NCBI RefSeq assembly: GCF_007786445.1
Contig: NZ_VNJI01000011.1
Location: forward strand, 100,119-164,118
Source: Paenibacillus cremeus
GTDB taxonomy: Bacteria; Bacillota; Bacilli; Paenibacillales; NBRC-103111
Length of the DNA stretch: 64,000 bases
Direction of reading: 5' to 3'
The notes under the pieces are model-generated. The model worked only from the letters and a program-made list of their open reading frames with translations. It was not told the origin of the DNA and did not search any database. The translations under genes and the position numbers were made by a program. The stretch's first letter is position 1. The number at the start of each line of letters is the position of its first letter. This document shows, in pieces, positions 7,732 through 16,064 of the stretch.

Positions 7732-8949
7732 ATGACTCCATCTGAATTAAACAAACTGGAAAATGAAACCATCAAAGACTTCAAGATTCGTATCTGTTCC
7801 AATAAAGAACATTATGGTCTAACTTGGGATGATATTCGTGATCTTATTAATAAGCAAACTGGCGATAACTACGGTGAATCTGCTTACCGCAAATGGTGGG
7901 CTGCATTTTCTGATGGTTTAGAGTTAGGAAAACAATCCGGTTTGGATAATGATCAAATCAAAGAGATCGAAGATAAAACTTTGGAGTTAAAAAAAGAGAG
8001 AATTAAACTTCAATCTGTGAGATTTGAGCCAAGCAGGGATTTGCGACTAGAGGCTAGAGACGAATTAATTGAAGAAAAAATTCTTAAGGCTATTGAGAAT
8101 AGGCAGACAATCCAAGTTCCTGACATCTACATTAGACCGAACACATTAAAAAGAGACTACCTCTTTACTCTCGCAGATATTCATTATGCAGCTAACTTCC
8201 AACTCTTAGGATGGATGGATGAAATCCTTAATGAATATAACCCTCAAATTGCACAAAGACGATTGTGGGACATTCTTGAGCTGTATGTTAACCAAAACGA
8301 CATTGATAACATTAATCATGTTCATTTGTTTAATTTAGGTGACAGCTTAGACGGTATTCTTCGTATGAGTCAGTTGCAATGGATCAAGATGGGAAATGTT
8401 GATTCGGCAATTGAGTTCGCAGAGTTTATGAGTACTTGGTTAAATGAATTATCTAAATACTCTAAAGTGGACTACTATGCCGTATCAGGCAATCATACGG
8501 AACTTCGATTACTTAACGGTAAACGAGGCGACTTCTCTAACGAAAATATGGAGAAAGTTGTTTCGCATATCATCTCATGCAATCTTAAAGACAATAAAAA
8601 CGTAAATATACATAAATGTAAAAATCACATGTATGTTGACATTCTAGGCACAAAAGTTCTTGCTGTTCATGGACATGACGAGCGAAATTTGAGCATGAGT
8701 TTAACAGAGTATCCTAAAATCTATGGTCATAACGTTGATTTAATGATAAGTGGGCATTTGCATCATACAGACAGCAAAACCGTTGGTATGAATGGGCTTA
8801 GGGATATTGAGTATATCCAATGTCAAAGCGTTGTTGGAATTGACGACTTCTCGTTAAAAATTAAAAAGACAGCAAATGCTGGAGCTAAGTTGATGGTCAT
8901 TAAAGAAGATGTGGGAAGATCGACCATTCATGATTTTAGAGTGAAATAA
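7732..8949 (+). CDS. calcineurin-like metallophosphoesterase
   Basis: All five blocks of the two-metal phosphoesterase fold are present. They are ADIH (D149, H151), GDSLDG (D204), GNHTE (N254, H255), HGHD (H313, H315) and GHLHH (H342, H344). An extra N-terminal region of about 130 residues carries a helix-turn-helix-like start and a charged helix. Substrate is not readable; phage members include cyclic-nucleotide phosphodiesterases and DNA or RNA phosphatases. It is coupled to the upstream small gene and lies between HU/PhoH and the packaging genes, so a DNA-metabolism role is likely but unproven. Confidence 0.9.
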   Translation: MTPSELNKLENETIKDFKIRICSNKEHYGLTWDDIRDLINKQTGDNYGESAYRKWWAAFSDGLELGKQSGLDNDQIKEIEDKTLELKKERIKLQSVRFEPSRDLRLEARDELIEEKILKAIENRQTIQVPDIYIRPNTLKRDYLFTLADIHYAANFQLLGWMDEILNEYNPQIAQRRLWDILELYVNQNDIDNINHVHLFNLGDSLDGILRMSQLQWIKMGNVDSAIEFAEFMSTWLNELSKYSKVDYYAVSGNHTELRLLNGKRGDFSNENMEKVVSHIISCNLKDNKNVNIHKCKNHMYVDILGTKVLAVHGHDERNLSMSLTEYPKIYGHNVDLMISGHLHHTDSKTVGMNGLRDIEYIQCQSVVGIDDFSLKIKKTANAGAKLMVIKEDVGRSTIHDFRVK

Positions 8950-8950
8950 A

Positions 8951-9002
8951 TAGAGGTTTAGGTCATGTTGTGAAACACTATCCTCTACCTCCTTTTATAA
9001 GG
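8951..9002 (+). other. tandem hairpins in the intergenic region
   Basis: A TAGAGG/CCTCTA stem (8951-8987) encloses a small GTT/AAC hairpin, followed by CCTT/AAGG (8991-9002), all directly ahead of a strong terminator. Probably part of the mRNA 3' end of the phosphoesterase transcript. Confidence 0.4.
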
Positions 9003-9040
9003 GACTGCTTCTGTCGTGAGACATTAAGCGGTCTTTTTAT
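9003..9040 (+). terminator. strong intrinsic terminator
   Basis: GACTGCTT pairs with AAGCGGTC (one G-U pair), enclosing a second stem TGTC/GACA with a GTGA tetraloop, then TTTTT. The endonuclease gene begins only 19 bases further on. Confidence 0.8.
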
Positions 9041-9058
9041 TATTTAAGGAGGATAAAC

Positions 9059-10078
9059 ATGATAATATTACCGCAAATGGTAAAGGTTAAATGGCATAAT
9101 TTTAATAGAGAATGGTACGAGTCTAAGGGGTATGTCTATACAGGACATCTAAAAGAATTTGAAGTACCAGTTTATGATTTAATTGAGGGAAGTCATCAAA
9201 AAGTTAGAATTAAATGTGACTACTGCGACAAAGAATTTTCTAGAACATTTAAAGACCATAATTTAATACGCAAGAATTCAGTAATCGACAAAGATGCTTG
9301 TTTTAAATGTGGCAATATTAAATCAATGGAAAGTTCACAGTTGCTATACGGGGTTAATAGCGCAGCACAACTCCCCAAAGCCAAGGAGAAACGCAAAAGA
9401 ACATGCTTAAAGAAGTACGGCACAGAAAGTCCGTTGAGTAATGAAACTGTAAGAAATAAAATAAACAATACAGTGATTGAATTATACGGCGTAAGCAATC
9501 AGTTTCAAAGAGAAGAAGTAAAAGAAAAAAGTAAACAAACATTGTTAAAAAATTATGGCGCTACAAATCTGATGCAAATTCCTGAGCATTTAGAAATAGC
9601 ATTGTCAAAAAGGGCACAAACATTATATAAAAATGGCGATGTGTCAACGTCGAGACAGCAAATATATATCTGGAATGTGCTCGGAGGAGAACTAAATTAT
9701 CCCGTTGACAGAATTAATTTAGACATTGGTTTCTTATTGGATAAAATTTATTTGGAGTATCAAGGTTCAGGTCATGACCTGTCTGTTAAAATGAATAAAA
9801 TATCCAAAGAAGAGCAGAAAGAAATCGATAAGAAACGATATTACTACCTGAAAAACAGAGGGTGGAAAATGATCGAAATTATTTCTACTTCTCAGTACGA
9901 TTATCTTCCAAATGAAGAAGTTCTAATTTCCATGTTCGAATACTCCAAGGAACACCTCAAGGAGCATTCATGGATTACTTTTGATATTGACAAGTTGACA
10001 GTTAGAACGAGTATTTTTGAGATACCCTACAACTTTGGAAAATTACTAAATACGAGACAATATGCTTGTAATATTTAA
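9059..10078 (+). CDS. free-standing homing-type endonuclease with KYG repeats and VSR-like nuclease domain (copy 1)
   Basis: 339 residues, preceded by AAGGAGG. Residues 1-90 include CDYC and CFKC, a zinc finger. Residues about 95-195 hold four tandem repeats of the LYGV/KYG type found in phage homing endonucleases. The C-terminal nuclease shows D222, E233 in YLEYQGSGH and H239, with a later GW-x-IEI strand, matching the VSR/EDxHD restriction-like fold. It resembles the gene at 47773-49101 from the first residues (ILPQMV-VKW) on. It lies between unrelated genes just after a terminator, as mobile intergenic endonucleases do. Likely a selfish DNA nickase or cutter; target unknown. Confidence 0.82.
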   Translation: MIILPQMVKVKWHNFNREWYESKGYVYTGHLKEFEVPVYDLIEGSHQKVRIKCDYCDKEFSRTFKDHNLIRKNSVIDKDACFKCGNIKSMESSQLLYGVNSAAQLPKAKEKRKRTCLKKYGTESPLSNETVRNKINNTVIELYGVSNQFQREEVKEKSKQTLLKNYGATNLMQIPEHLEIALSKRAQTLYKNGDVSTSRQQIYIWNVLGGELNYPVDRINLDIGFLLDKIYLEYQGSGHDLSVKMNKISKEEQKEIDKKRYYYLKNRGWKMIEIISTSQYDYLPNEEVLISMFEYSKEHLKEHSWITFDIDKLTVRTSIFEIPYNFGKLLNTRQYACNI

Positions 10079-10112
10079 TACATACGATATTAGATTATAG
10101 GGAGATATGTTC

Positions 10113-10394
10113 ATGGATAAAAATAAGAATGTTATTGATTTTGATACTATCTTAAATCAAAAAGAAAATTGCAACCATGAGCATGTATGTCCTCACTGTG
10201 AGTGGCAAGACAAAACAATTGATAATTTTATTAGTCGTATTAAAGGGTTGAGTATCAACGGTCAGACATTCCGTGAGGAAGTTGAAAACTTAATCGGATA
10301 TGTTGAGTATTTGACTAGACGCGATACTCTTGCTGAAATTGCAGGAACTCTAATGCAAGAAGTTCAATATATGGATGGCGATGACGAGGAATAA
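10113..10394 (+). CDS. small acidic protein with CPHC motif
   Basis: Two in-frame ATGs exist. The one at 10113 stands eight bases from GGGAG, while 10107 is too close. 93 residues; an early HEHVCPHCEWQ segment may bind one metal, followed by helical, acidic sequence. The stop is three bases before the next ATG. Unknown function in the pre-packaging gene group. Confidence 0.62.
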   Translation: MDKNKNVIDFDTILNQKENCNHEHVCPHCEWQDKTIDNFISRIKGLSINGQTFREEVENLIGYVEYLTRRDTLAEIAGTLMQEVQYMDGDDEE

Positions 10395-10397
10395 ACT

Positions 10398-10640
10398 ATG
10401 GAATTAGACCATGATATTCCTATCAACCTTATAATGCTCAACAACTATGAGGAAGAGCGCTATGAACACGTGGATGATTACATTGAAATTCTGAAAACGT
10501 GTAAGAAAGCCGATGAATTTTATGCTCTCATCAGAATGATTATCGATGATACACGTGACAATACGTTGCGTGATATTCTAACCAAAAATATTCAACATCA
10601 AGCTAAGATACTCGAAGAGACGAAAATAAAAAAGTCTTAG
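10398..10640 (+). CDS. small helical acidic protein (80 aa)
   Basis: The ATG lies three bases after the previous stop, with GAGGA inside the end of that gene serving as ribosome site. 80 residues, highly acidic and predicted all-helical, without cysteines or membrane segments. Not recognised. Both small genes sit between the mobile endonuclease and the ClpP-like gene. Confidence 0.6.
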   Translation: MELDHDIPINLIMLNNYEEERYEHVDDYIEILKTCKKADEFYALIRMIIDDTRDNTLRDILTKNIQHQAKILEETKIKKS

Positions 10641-10647
10641 GTATGTA

Positions 10648-10718
10648 TGCTCTGTTTATTAAAAGCCTCCACCCTGTCCAGAGCAGACCGATGCCTCCAA
10701 GCTAAATCATATTGGAGG
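10648..10718 (+). promoter_or_regulatory. structured leader masking the ClpP-like ribosome site
   Basis: TGCTCTG (10648-10654) pairs perfectly with CAGAGCA (10679-10685). CCTCCAA (10694-10700) pairs perfectly with TTGGAGG (10712-10718), which is the ribosome site of the gene at 10727. A second CCTCC (10666-10670) inside the first loop could compete for the same ribosome site. This is an on/off translation switch layout, possibly protein- or ligand-responsive. Confidence 0.55.
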
Positions 10719-10726
10719 AATGAAAC

Positions 10727-11320
10727 ATGGAAAAAGAACAATTTAAAATGCCCTACTCTGCACTTGATTTTGAGGAATATACTTTTTTCAGAGCTTTAGA
10801 AGATCGTCAAATTATCTTAAATAGCGAAGTCGATGATTATCTTCTCGAACGTGTTGGATATCAAATCATCAAGTGGAATCGTGAAGACGATAAATTGCCT
10901 GATGGTGAGTCTCGCAAGGAAATTGAAATTATTCTCAATAGTCCCGGTGGAGACGTATATCTTGGCATGGCACTATGCGCTGTAATTGAGAAATCAGTAA
11001 CTCCTATTGCAATCACTGTCATCGGTAATGCTGCTTCAATGGGTGCTCTCTTGCTTGTGTCCGGTTCTAGGCACGGACGTAGACGAGCATACGAGTTCTC
11101 GAATGTCCTCTTCCACGATGGTTCGACCGTACTTTATGGTTCCAGTAACAAGGTAAAAGACCATGTTAAATTCCAAGAGGAAAAGGATCAACAAATCCGA
11201 GACTTTATTATTCGTAACACTAAGATTACAGATGCAAAGTATGAGGATATGAAGGATCGTGAGTGGTGGCTCACTGCTAAAAGTGCATTAGAGTGGGGCG
11301 TTATCGATGAGATTATTTAA
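10727..11320 (+). CDS. ClpP-like (S14) serine protease, possibly a prohead protease
   Basis: 197 residues with the ClpP fold: NSPGGDV, then GNAASMG with catalytic S104, FHDG with H130, and KDREWW with D177, so the triad is complete. The end (ALEWGVIDEII) matches the family. Host ClpP is similar in length, but this copy lacks clear sequence closeness in the N-terminal axial loop and sits just before packaging genes. Phage S14 proteases often mature capsids. It may instead regulate phage or host proteins, since the scaffold-like gene at 16006 might carry its own protease part. The leader hides its ribosome site in a hairpin. Confidence 0.85.
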   Translation: MEKEQFKMPYSALDFEEYTFFRALEDRQIILNSEVDDYLLERVGYQIIKWNREDDKLPDGESRKEIEIILNSPGGDVYLGMALCAVIEKSVTPIAITVIGNAASMGALLLVSGSRHGRRRAYEFSNVLFHDGSTVLYGSSNKVKDHVKFQEEKDQQIRDFIIRNTKITDAKYEDMKDREWWLTAKSALEWGVIDEII

Positions 11321-11371
11321 TTAATTAAAACTTATTAAAACTCACATTTCATAAACTTTTTGAACTAGACT

Positions 11372-11398
11372 GACTCACCATCTTGGTGGGTCTTTTTG
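11372..11398 (+). terminator. strong intrinsic terminator before the packaging genes
   Basis: 9-bp stem GACTCACCA/TGGTGGGTC (one T-G pair) with a TCT loop and a TTTTT tail. Confidence 0.85.
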
Positions 11399-11411
11399 GT
11401 TTGCAAAGTTT

Positions 11412-11512
11412 TTGAGCTGGAAGCAATCTGTTTAAGGTCGTGTAAAGTAAGGGCGATATCTCCCGTCTACCCCTTAGTCCAGCTCAAGATATTTTAGCCC
11501 ATATTCGGGTTA
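11412..11512 (+). ncRNA. structured RNA element upstream of the terminase genes
   Basis: TTGAGCTGG (11412-11420) pairs perfectly with CCAGCTCAA (11479-11487), closing a 76-nt element. Inside, AAGGG (11449-11453) pairs with CCCTT (11471-11475). A second hairpin TAGCCC/GGGTTA follows at 11495-11512. It sits after a terminator and 36 bases before the small-terminase candidate. It could be a leader regulator, a separate small RNA or a packaging-site structure. No known RNA family recognised. Confidence 0.5.
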
Positions 11513-11548
11513 GGGAGATTCTTTTCTTTTTTGAAAGAAGGTGGAAAT

Positions 11549-12487
11549 ATGGCTAGGCCAAAAGGGAGCAGCGCTAAAGATAAACTCGTAATAGAAAAGA
11601 TTAAATGTAAAGGCAAGTGTGGTAAAGAAAAAGCGCCAACAAATTTTTATATAAATACAAACCCACTCTTCTCTTCTGAGAAGTTAGAAGTGTGTAAGGA
11701 TTGCATATCAGAATATATAGGTACTAAAAGTTCGTCAGGATATCTGAATAGAGTAAAACTTGTTCTTGGACTTATGGATAAACCTTTCCTCTATGACTTA
11801 TGGATATCAAGAGATGAAGATTGGGGAAGGTATATCCCTCAATTATCTTCGTTTCCTCAGTACAAAGGATTGACGAATGCAGATAGTACATTTACTGATA
11901 AAAAAATAAACACAGAAAACCCAAATGAAAGCTTTGTGCTAAACAGTTCTCCAAGCAGTTACACGAGTGAAGAAATTTCAGAGTTATCTTCATTTTGGGG
12001 TAAAAATTACACTCCTGATGAACTTGAATATCTGCAAACACAATATGAGAAATTTCTAAACTCTTATGAATGCGACTCCTATGCAATGGAATTGCTTTTC
12101 CAAGAAGCATCTCAGCAAAGGTTAACAATTAATAAATTGCGTCAAGAAGGTAAATCGGTAGACAAAGAACTCAAAACTCTCCAAGACTTGTTGGGATCAG
12201 CAAATGTTAAACCCGTTCAAGAGACAGGTGCAAATGCAACGGAACAGGCCACGTTTGGAACCTTGATTAAGAAATATGAAAACGAGCGTCCAATTCCTGA
12301 GCCTGATGAAGCTTGGAAAGATGTTGATGGAATAAAGCGTTATATCCAAGTTTGGTTTCTCGGACACCTGTGTAGAATGATTGGAATTAACAACGACTAT
12401 TCCAGACTTTATGATGAAGAAATTGCCAAATATACTGTTGATCCTCCAAAGTACGATGATGACATCAGCGAAGAGGTAACAGTATGA
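11549..12487 (+). CDS. putative small terminase subunit, zinc-finger type
   Basis: A TTG at 11531 opens the frame, but GAAGGTGG before ATG 11549 sets the start. The 312-residue product begins [12 protein letters not shown] (AT-hook-like basic). Next comes a C-x3-C ... C-x2-C pattern (CKGKC, then CKDC about 30 residues later), a likely zinc finger for DNA binding. The middle contains long helices and a Ser/Thr-rich linker. The stop overlaps the TerL start by ATGA. Position and DNA-binding signature suggest the small terminase subunit that selects the genome for packaging. The family itself is not recognised, so the role is inferred. Confidence 0.6.
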   Translation: MARPKGSSAKDKLVIEKIKCKGKCGKEKAPTNFYINTNPLFSSEKLEVCKDCISEYIGTKSSSGYLNRVKLVLGLMDKPFLYDLWISRDEDWGRYIPQLSSFPQYKGLTNADSTFTDKKINTENPNESFVLNSSPSSYTSEEISELSSFWGKNYTPDELEYLQTQYEKFLNSYECDSYAMELLFQEASQQRLTINKLRQEGKSVDKELKTLQDLLGSANVKPVQETGANATEQATFGTLIKKYENERPIPEPDEAWKDVDGIKRYIQVWFLGHLCRMIGINNDYSRLYDEEIAKYTVDPPKYDDDISEEVTV

Positions 12488-14256
12488 GTGGTTTTGCGAA
12501 TTTTCAGGTTAATCGTAACAAGGCTCATAATGGTAACGATATCTTCGCTAAAAGTAGAAATTTTAATAAGTCAGCAGATAAATCTGAAAGACTTCTGGAT
12601 GGCATAGGGGTTTGGGCTAGTTTCTATCGTGCAAATCCACATCGATTTGCTAAAGAATATCTTGGGATTACATTAAAGTTGTTTCAAATAATCCTCATTT
12701 TCATGATGAACTTCTCTCACTACTTCATGTATTTAGCTAGTCGAGGTCAAGGGAAAACATTCCTTACTTCTATCTATTGCGTGATTCGCTGTATCCTTTG
12801 GCCTGAAACTAAAATTGTAGTTGCTTCAGGTAATATGAAACAGGCAAGAGAAGTTATAGAGAAGATTGCTGATTTAAGAAAGAACTCACCTAATTTATCT
12901 AGAGAAATTAGTGACTTATCAACTTCAACAAACGATCCTAAAGTAGAGTTTCATAACGGTAGTTGGATAAAGGTAGTTGCGTCAAATGATGGAGCACGAA
13001 GTAAAAGAGCAAACTGTCTTATTGCAGATGAGTTTCGAATGATTGACTTAGAAATCATCAACAAGGTACTAAGAAAGTTTTTAACTGCTCCTCGGCAACC
13101 AAAATATCTAAACAAGCCTGAGTACGCACATTTACAAGAGCGAAACAAGGAAATCTATCTCTCGTCCAGTTGGTATAAGATTCATTGGTCATGGAATAAG
13201 TTGCTTGCATTCTACAAATCGATGTCTGAAGCAAAGAACTATTTTGTGTGTGGGCTCCCTTATCAGTTAGCAGTCAAAGAAGGATTGCTAATGAAGGAAC
13301 AAGTTGAAGATGAGATGTCTGAAGCAGATTTTGATGAAATTGGATTTAGCATGGAAATGGAATGCTTATTCTTTGGCGAGTCAGAGAAAGCCTTCTTTAA
13401 ATTTGAGGAATTGGACAAGAACAGAAGAATCTCTAAGCCATTGTATCCAAAGGAAATGTATCCTCTTTTAAAGGATAACTCATTTAAATACGAGCCTAAA
13501 AAAGATGGTGAATTACGCTTGGTTAGTTGCGATATCGCAGGTATGGCAGGAAAAGAAAATGATGCCAGCGTATACACTATTTTTCGCTTAATACCAAACT
13601 CTAAGGGATTTGATCGCCATATCGTCTATATGGAAAGTATGTCTGGTGGTCATACCGTAACTCAAGCAATCCGTATAAGACAATTATATGATGATTTTGA
13701 CTGCGATTATCTTGTATTAGATACGCAGAATATGGGATTGGGCATATATGACCAATTGGTTCAGCCTTTGTATGACAAGGACAGAAATGTTGAATATGAT
13801 CCTTGGACTTGTATCAATGACGATAAAATGGCTGAAAGATGTACTTATACAAACGCACCGAAACTTATTTATAGCATCAAGGGTAATATGCAGTTCAATA
13901 GCGAGTGTGCAATCCTTCTTAGAGATGGATTAAAGCGAGGAAAGGTTAGATTGCTTGCTAAAGAGGCTGATGGCAAAGAGTATTTGAAGAGTTTAAAAGG
14001 TTTCGAAGCTCTCCCGATTGAGATACAGGTAAAATACGAAGCCGTATTTATCCAAACTACTCTACTCGTAAATGAAATGATTAATCTTGAGGGTGAACGA
14101 ACAGATAATGGTTTAATTCGTCTTAAAGAGCCAAAGTCCAAACGGAAAGACCGTTATAGTTCGGTTACATATGGGAATTTTATAGCTTCGGAACTTGAGC
14201 GTAGTTTATTTAAAGAGAACAATTACGACGACTATAACTACTTCATCTACAACTAA
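12484..14256 (+). CDS. terL: terminase large subunit (packaging ATPase-nuclease)
   Basis: 590 residues. Walker A SRGQGKT is at 86-92 and the Walker B strand CLIADE is at D182/E183, followed by FRMID. The RNase-H-like nuclease carries D350 (CDIAGMAG), D413 (VLDTQNMG) and D481 (LRDGL), the usual acidic metal-binding triad. It pumps DNA into the prohead at the portal and cuts concatemers. It is translationally coupled (ATGA) to the putative small subunit and followed by the portal gene, the classical packaging order (yonF-like in SPbeta by position). Confidence 0.95.
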   Translation: MSGFANFQVNRNKAHNGNDIFAKSRNFNKSADKSERLLDGIGVWASFYRANPHRFAKEYLGITLKLFQIILIFMMNFSHYFMYLASRGQGKTFLTSIYCVIRCILWPETKIVVASGNMKQAREVIEKIADLRKNSPNLSREISDLSTSTNDPKVEFHNGSWIKVVASNDGARSKRANCLIADEFRMIDLEIINKVLRKFLTAPRQPKYLNKPEYAHLQERNKEIYLSSSWYKIHWSWNKLLAFYKSMSEAKNYFVCGLPYQLAVKEGLLMKEQVEDEMSEADFDEIGFSMEMECLFFGESEKAFFKFEELDKNRRISKPLYPKEMYPLLKDNSFKYEPKKDGELRLVSCDIAGMAGKENDASVYTIFRLIPNSKGFDRHIVYMESMSGGHTVTQAIRIRQLYDDFDCDYLVLDTQNMGLGIYDQLVQPLYDKDRNVEYDPWTCINDDKMAERCTYTNAPKLIYSIKGNMQFNSECAILLRDGLKRGKVRLLAKEADGKEYLKSLKGFEALPIEIQVKYEAVFIQTTLLVNEMINLEGERTDNGLIRLKEPKSKRKDRYSSVTYGNFIASELERSLFKENNYDDYNYFIYN

Positions 14257-14273
14257 ATAAAATATGAAAGAGG

Positions 14274-15836
14274 GTGAAAACAATAACAGAACAGAAAAAA
14301 CGTGGTCGCCCACCCAAGCAACAAATCGACACCAATTCTATGGTTGATACATCGTATTACGAATTGGCTGCTTATTTTGATTTTATTAGCACATCTGCTG
14401 TTGGTAGAGGAATTATCGATATTAATATCAACAATTTAATGAATTGGCTTCGGAACCCACCAAAGTTTCGTAGAGAACTTATTCAATTAAGTAAATATTA
14501 TTACAATCGTGATGGAGTCGTAACGGATTGTTACGATCTTTTTAATGTTCTTCCTGTGCTAAATTTCTCGGTTCTTTGGCAGAACATGAACATGAAGGCT
14601 TTTACTAAAAATAAACTAACTGTCGATACTTTTCTCGAAAAAATTAAAGTAAAAAAGTTAGTTCGAGACACCATTTTCTCTGTCATTCAAGAGGGTACTT
14701 GTGTTTGGTATAACCGTGATAACAAGTACATTCAATTTCTCGAAAATGAAGAATATATGATTGATTATATGGTTAACGGTAAATGGCAAGTGTTTTACGA
14801 TATGCTCTATATCGACCAATATCGTACAAGTCATAATCTTGATTATATTATGGCAAAGATCGATTCTGCCCCAGATGAAGTGACGCTTGAGAAATATAAT
14901 CTATATAAGAAAGATAATAAAAAATATAGATATGTGCCATTAGATATCGATAAGACTCAGGTTTTTAAACTTCGTGGATCACGAAATGAGCCATACGGTA
15001 TTCCCTATTCGATACCTGCTATTAGTAGCATCATACATAGGGATTTGCTTGAAAAGACGGAGAAGGCTGTAGCTGATCGTATTATCAATCAGATTATTGT
15101 TCAAAAGGTTGGTAACATGCCTAGTGCTGATGGAAAAGTGGGTCTTCCAGTTCCTAAAGCAACCGTTGAGGGATACCACACTAATCTTAAAAATTTGTTA
15201 CAGAAAAAATTTGATACAAATTCCTCTGATAATGCTGCAACTGCTCCATTGACTGTCCCTTCATTCGTTGATATCGAAGAGTTGAAAATCAATATGAGCA
15301 CTTTCCCAAAAGAAATTTGGGAACGTATTGATCGAGATATCTACAAAAAATTAGGGTTCTCCTCTACTCTTAACATGGGTGGTGGAACAGGCCAGAGTTT
15401 TGGTTCAGGTACAATTAACGTTGAAAAAGTATATTCCATTGTTTTCTATATTATAGAAGATATTGAATCTGCATTAAACGAGTTCTTAGGAATCATTGTG
15501 CCAAGTGGCAACTTCAATCCTAAGATTAGATTTAGTCGAGCAACTATTTTGGATAAGGATAGTGCATTTACTCAGGCTGAATCACTGTATCTTAAAGGGC
15601 GAGGAAGTCTTAAAGACTATGTTGAGGCAAGCGGCAGAGACTTTGACCATTGGCTTGCACAAGTTAGGTACGAGAATGAAGTTCTTAAATTGGATGAAAC
15701 ATTACCTATTCACGTAACCTCATTCACTCAATCTGGCGATGGAAACAGTAGTGGCAGGCCGAGTGTAAAGAATCCAACTAATGATAACACTGCTAAATCC
15801 AAAGGGAACAACGGTAACGCAAAACCTGATATGTAA
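14274..15836 (+). CDS. portal protein
   Basis: 520 residues. Order (after TerL, before scaffold and capsid), size and composition fit a portal. Visible features are a basic start (KKRGRPPK), a long helical middle, and a low-complexity Gly/Ser/Asn C-terminus from about 490. The start is odd. The GTG at 14274 lies within the only good ribosome site (AGAGGGTG), while the codon six bases after that site is ATA (14283). So initiation may be at GTG without a proper site or at the rare ATA codon. The portal forms the dodecameric DNA gate. Positional evidence is strong; sequence motifs are weak. Confidence 0.8.
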   Translation: MKTITEQKKRGRPPKQQIDTNSMVDTSYYELAAYFDFISTSAVGRGIIDININNLMNWLRNPPKFRRELIQLSKYYYNRDGVVTDCYDLFNVLPVLNFSVLWQNMNMKAFTKNKLTVDTFLEKIKVKKLVRDTIFSVIQEGTCVWYNRDNKYIQFLENEEYMIDYMVNGKWQVFYDMLYIDQYRTSHNLDYIMAKIDSAPDEVTLEKYNLYKKDNKKYRYVPLDIDKTQVFKLRGSRNEPYGIPYSIPAISSIIHRDLLEKTEKAVADRIINQIIVQKVGNMPSADGKVGLPVPKATVEGYHTNLKNLLQKKFDTNSSDNAATAPLTVPSFVDIEELKINMSTFPKEIWERIDRDIYKKLGFSSTLNMGGGTGQSFGSGTINVEKVYSIVFYIIEDIESALNEFLGIIVPSGNFNPKIRFSRATILDKDSAFTQAESLYLKGRGSLKDYVEASGRDFDHWLAQVRYENEVLKLDETLPIHVTSFTQSGDGNSSGRPSVKNPTNDNTAKSKGNNGNAKPDM

Positions 15837-15843
15837 TTAAACT

Positions 15844-15873
15844 GAAGCGTTTTTGACGCTTCTTTTTCTTTTT
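15844..15873 (+). terminator. intrinsic terminator after the portal gene
   Basis: GAAGCG/CGCTTC stem with a TTTTTGA loop and a T5-C-T5 tail. The next ribosome site (AAGGTGG) starts at once, so downstream expression needs read-through. Confidence 0.8.
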
Positions 15874-15887
15874 AAGGTGGTGATTTT

Positions 15888-16064
15888 TTGAAAGGCAGCT
15901 CTCCTATTCAACTCAATAAACCAACAACAAAGATTCAAACCAATTCTCTCACCACTACTTTTCTTGAACTTGGTTCAATCGAACCGGAAGAAGGAGGTGA
16001 AATTATTGAACAAAGAAATCTTATCCGTAAAACCAAAGATTCTCCATCTACAAGAAGCAAATGA
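15888..16064 (+). CDS. possible small protein overlapping the scaffold gene
   Basis: TTG start eight bases after AAGGTGG. The 58-residue frame is Ser/Thr-rich (KIQTNSLTTTFLELGS) and runs 59 bases into the next gene in another frame, carrying that gene's AAGGAGGTG site. The good ribosome site favours a real, coupled leader gene. The product has no known motif and could be non-functional. Confidence 0.45.
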   Translation: MKGSSPIQLNKPTTKIQTNSLTTTFLELGSIEPEEGGEIIEQRNLIRKTKDSPSTRSK

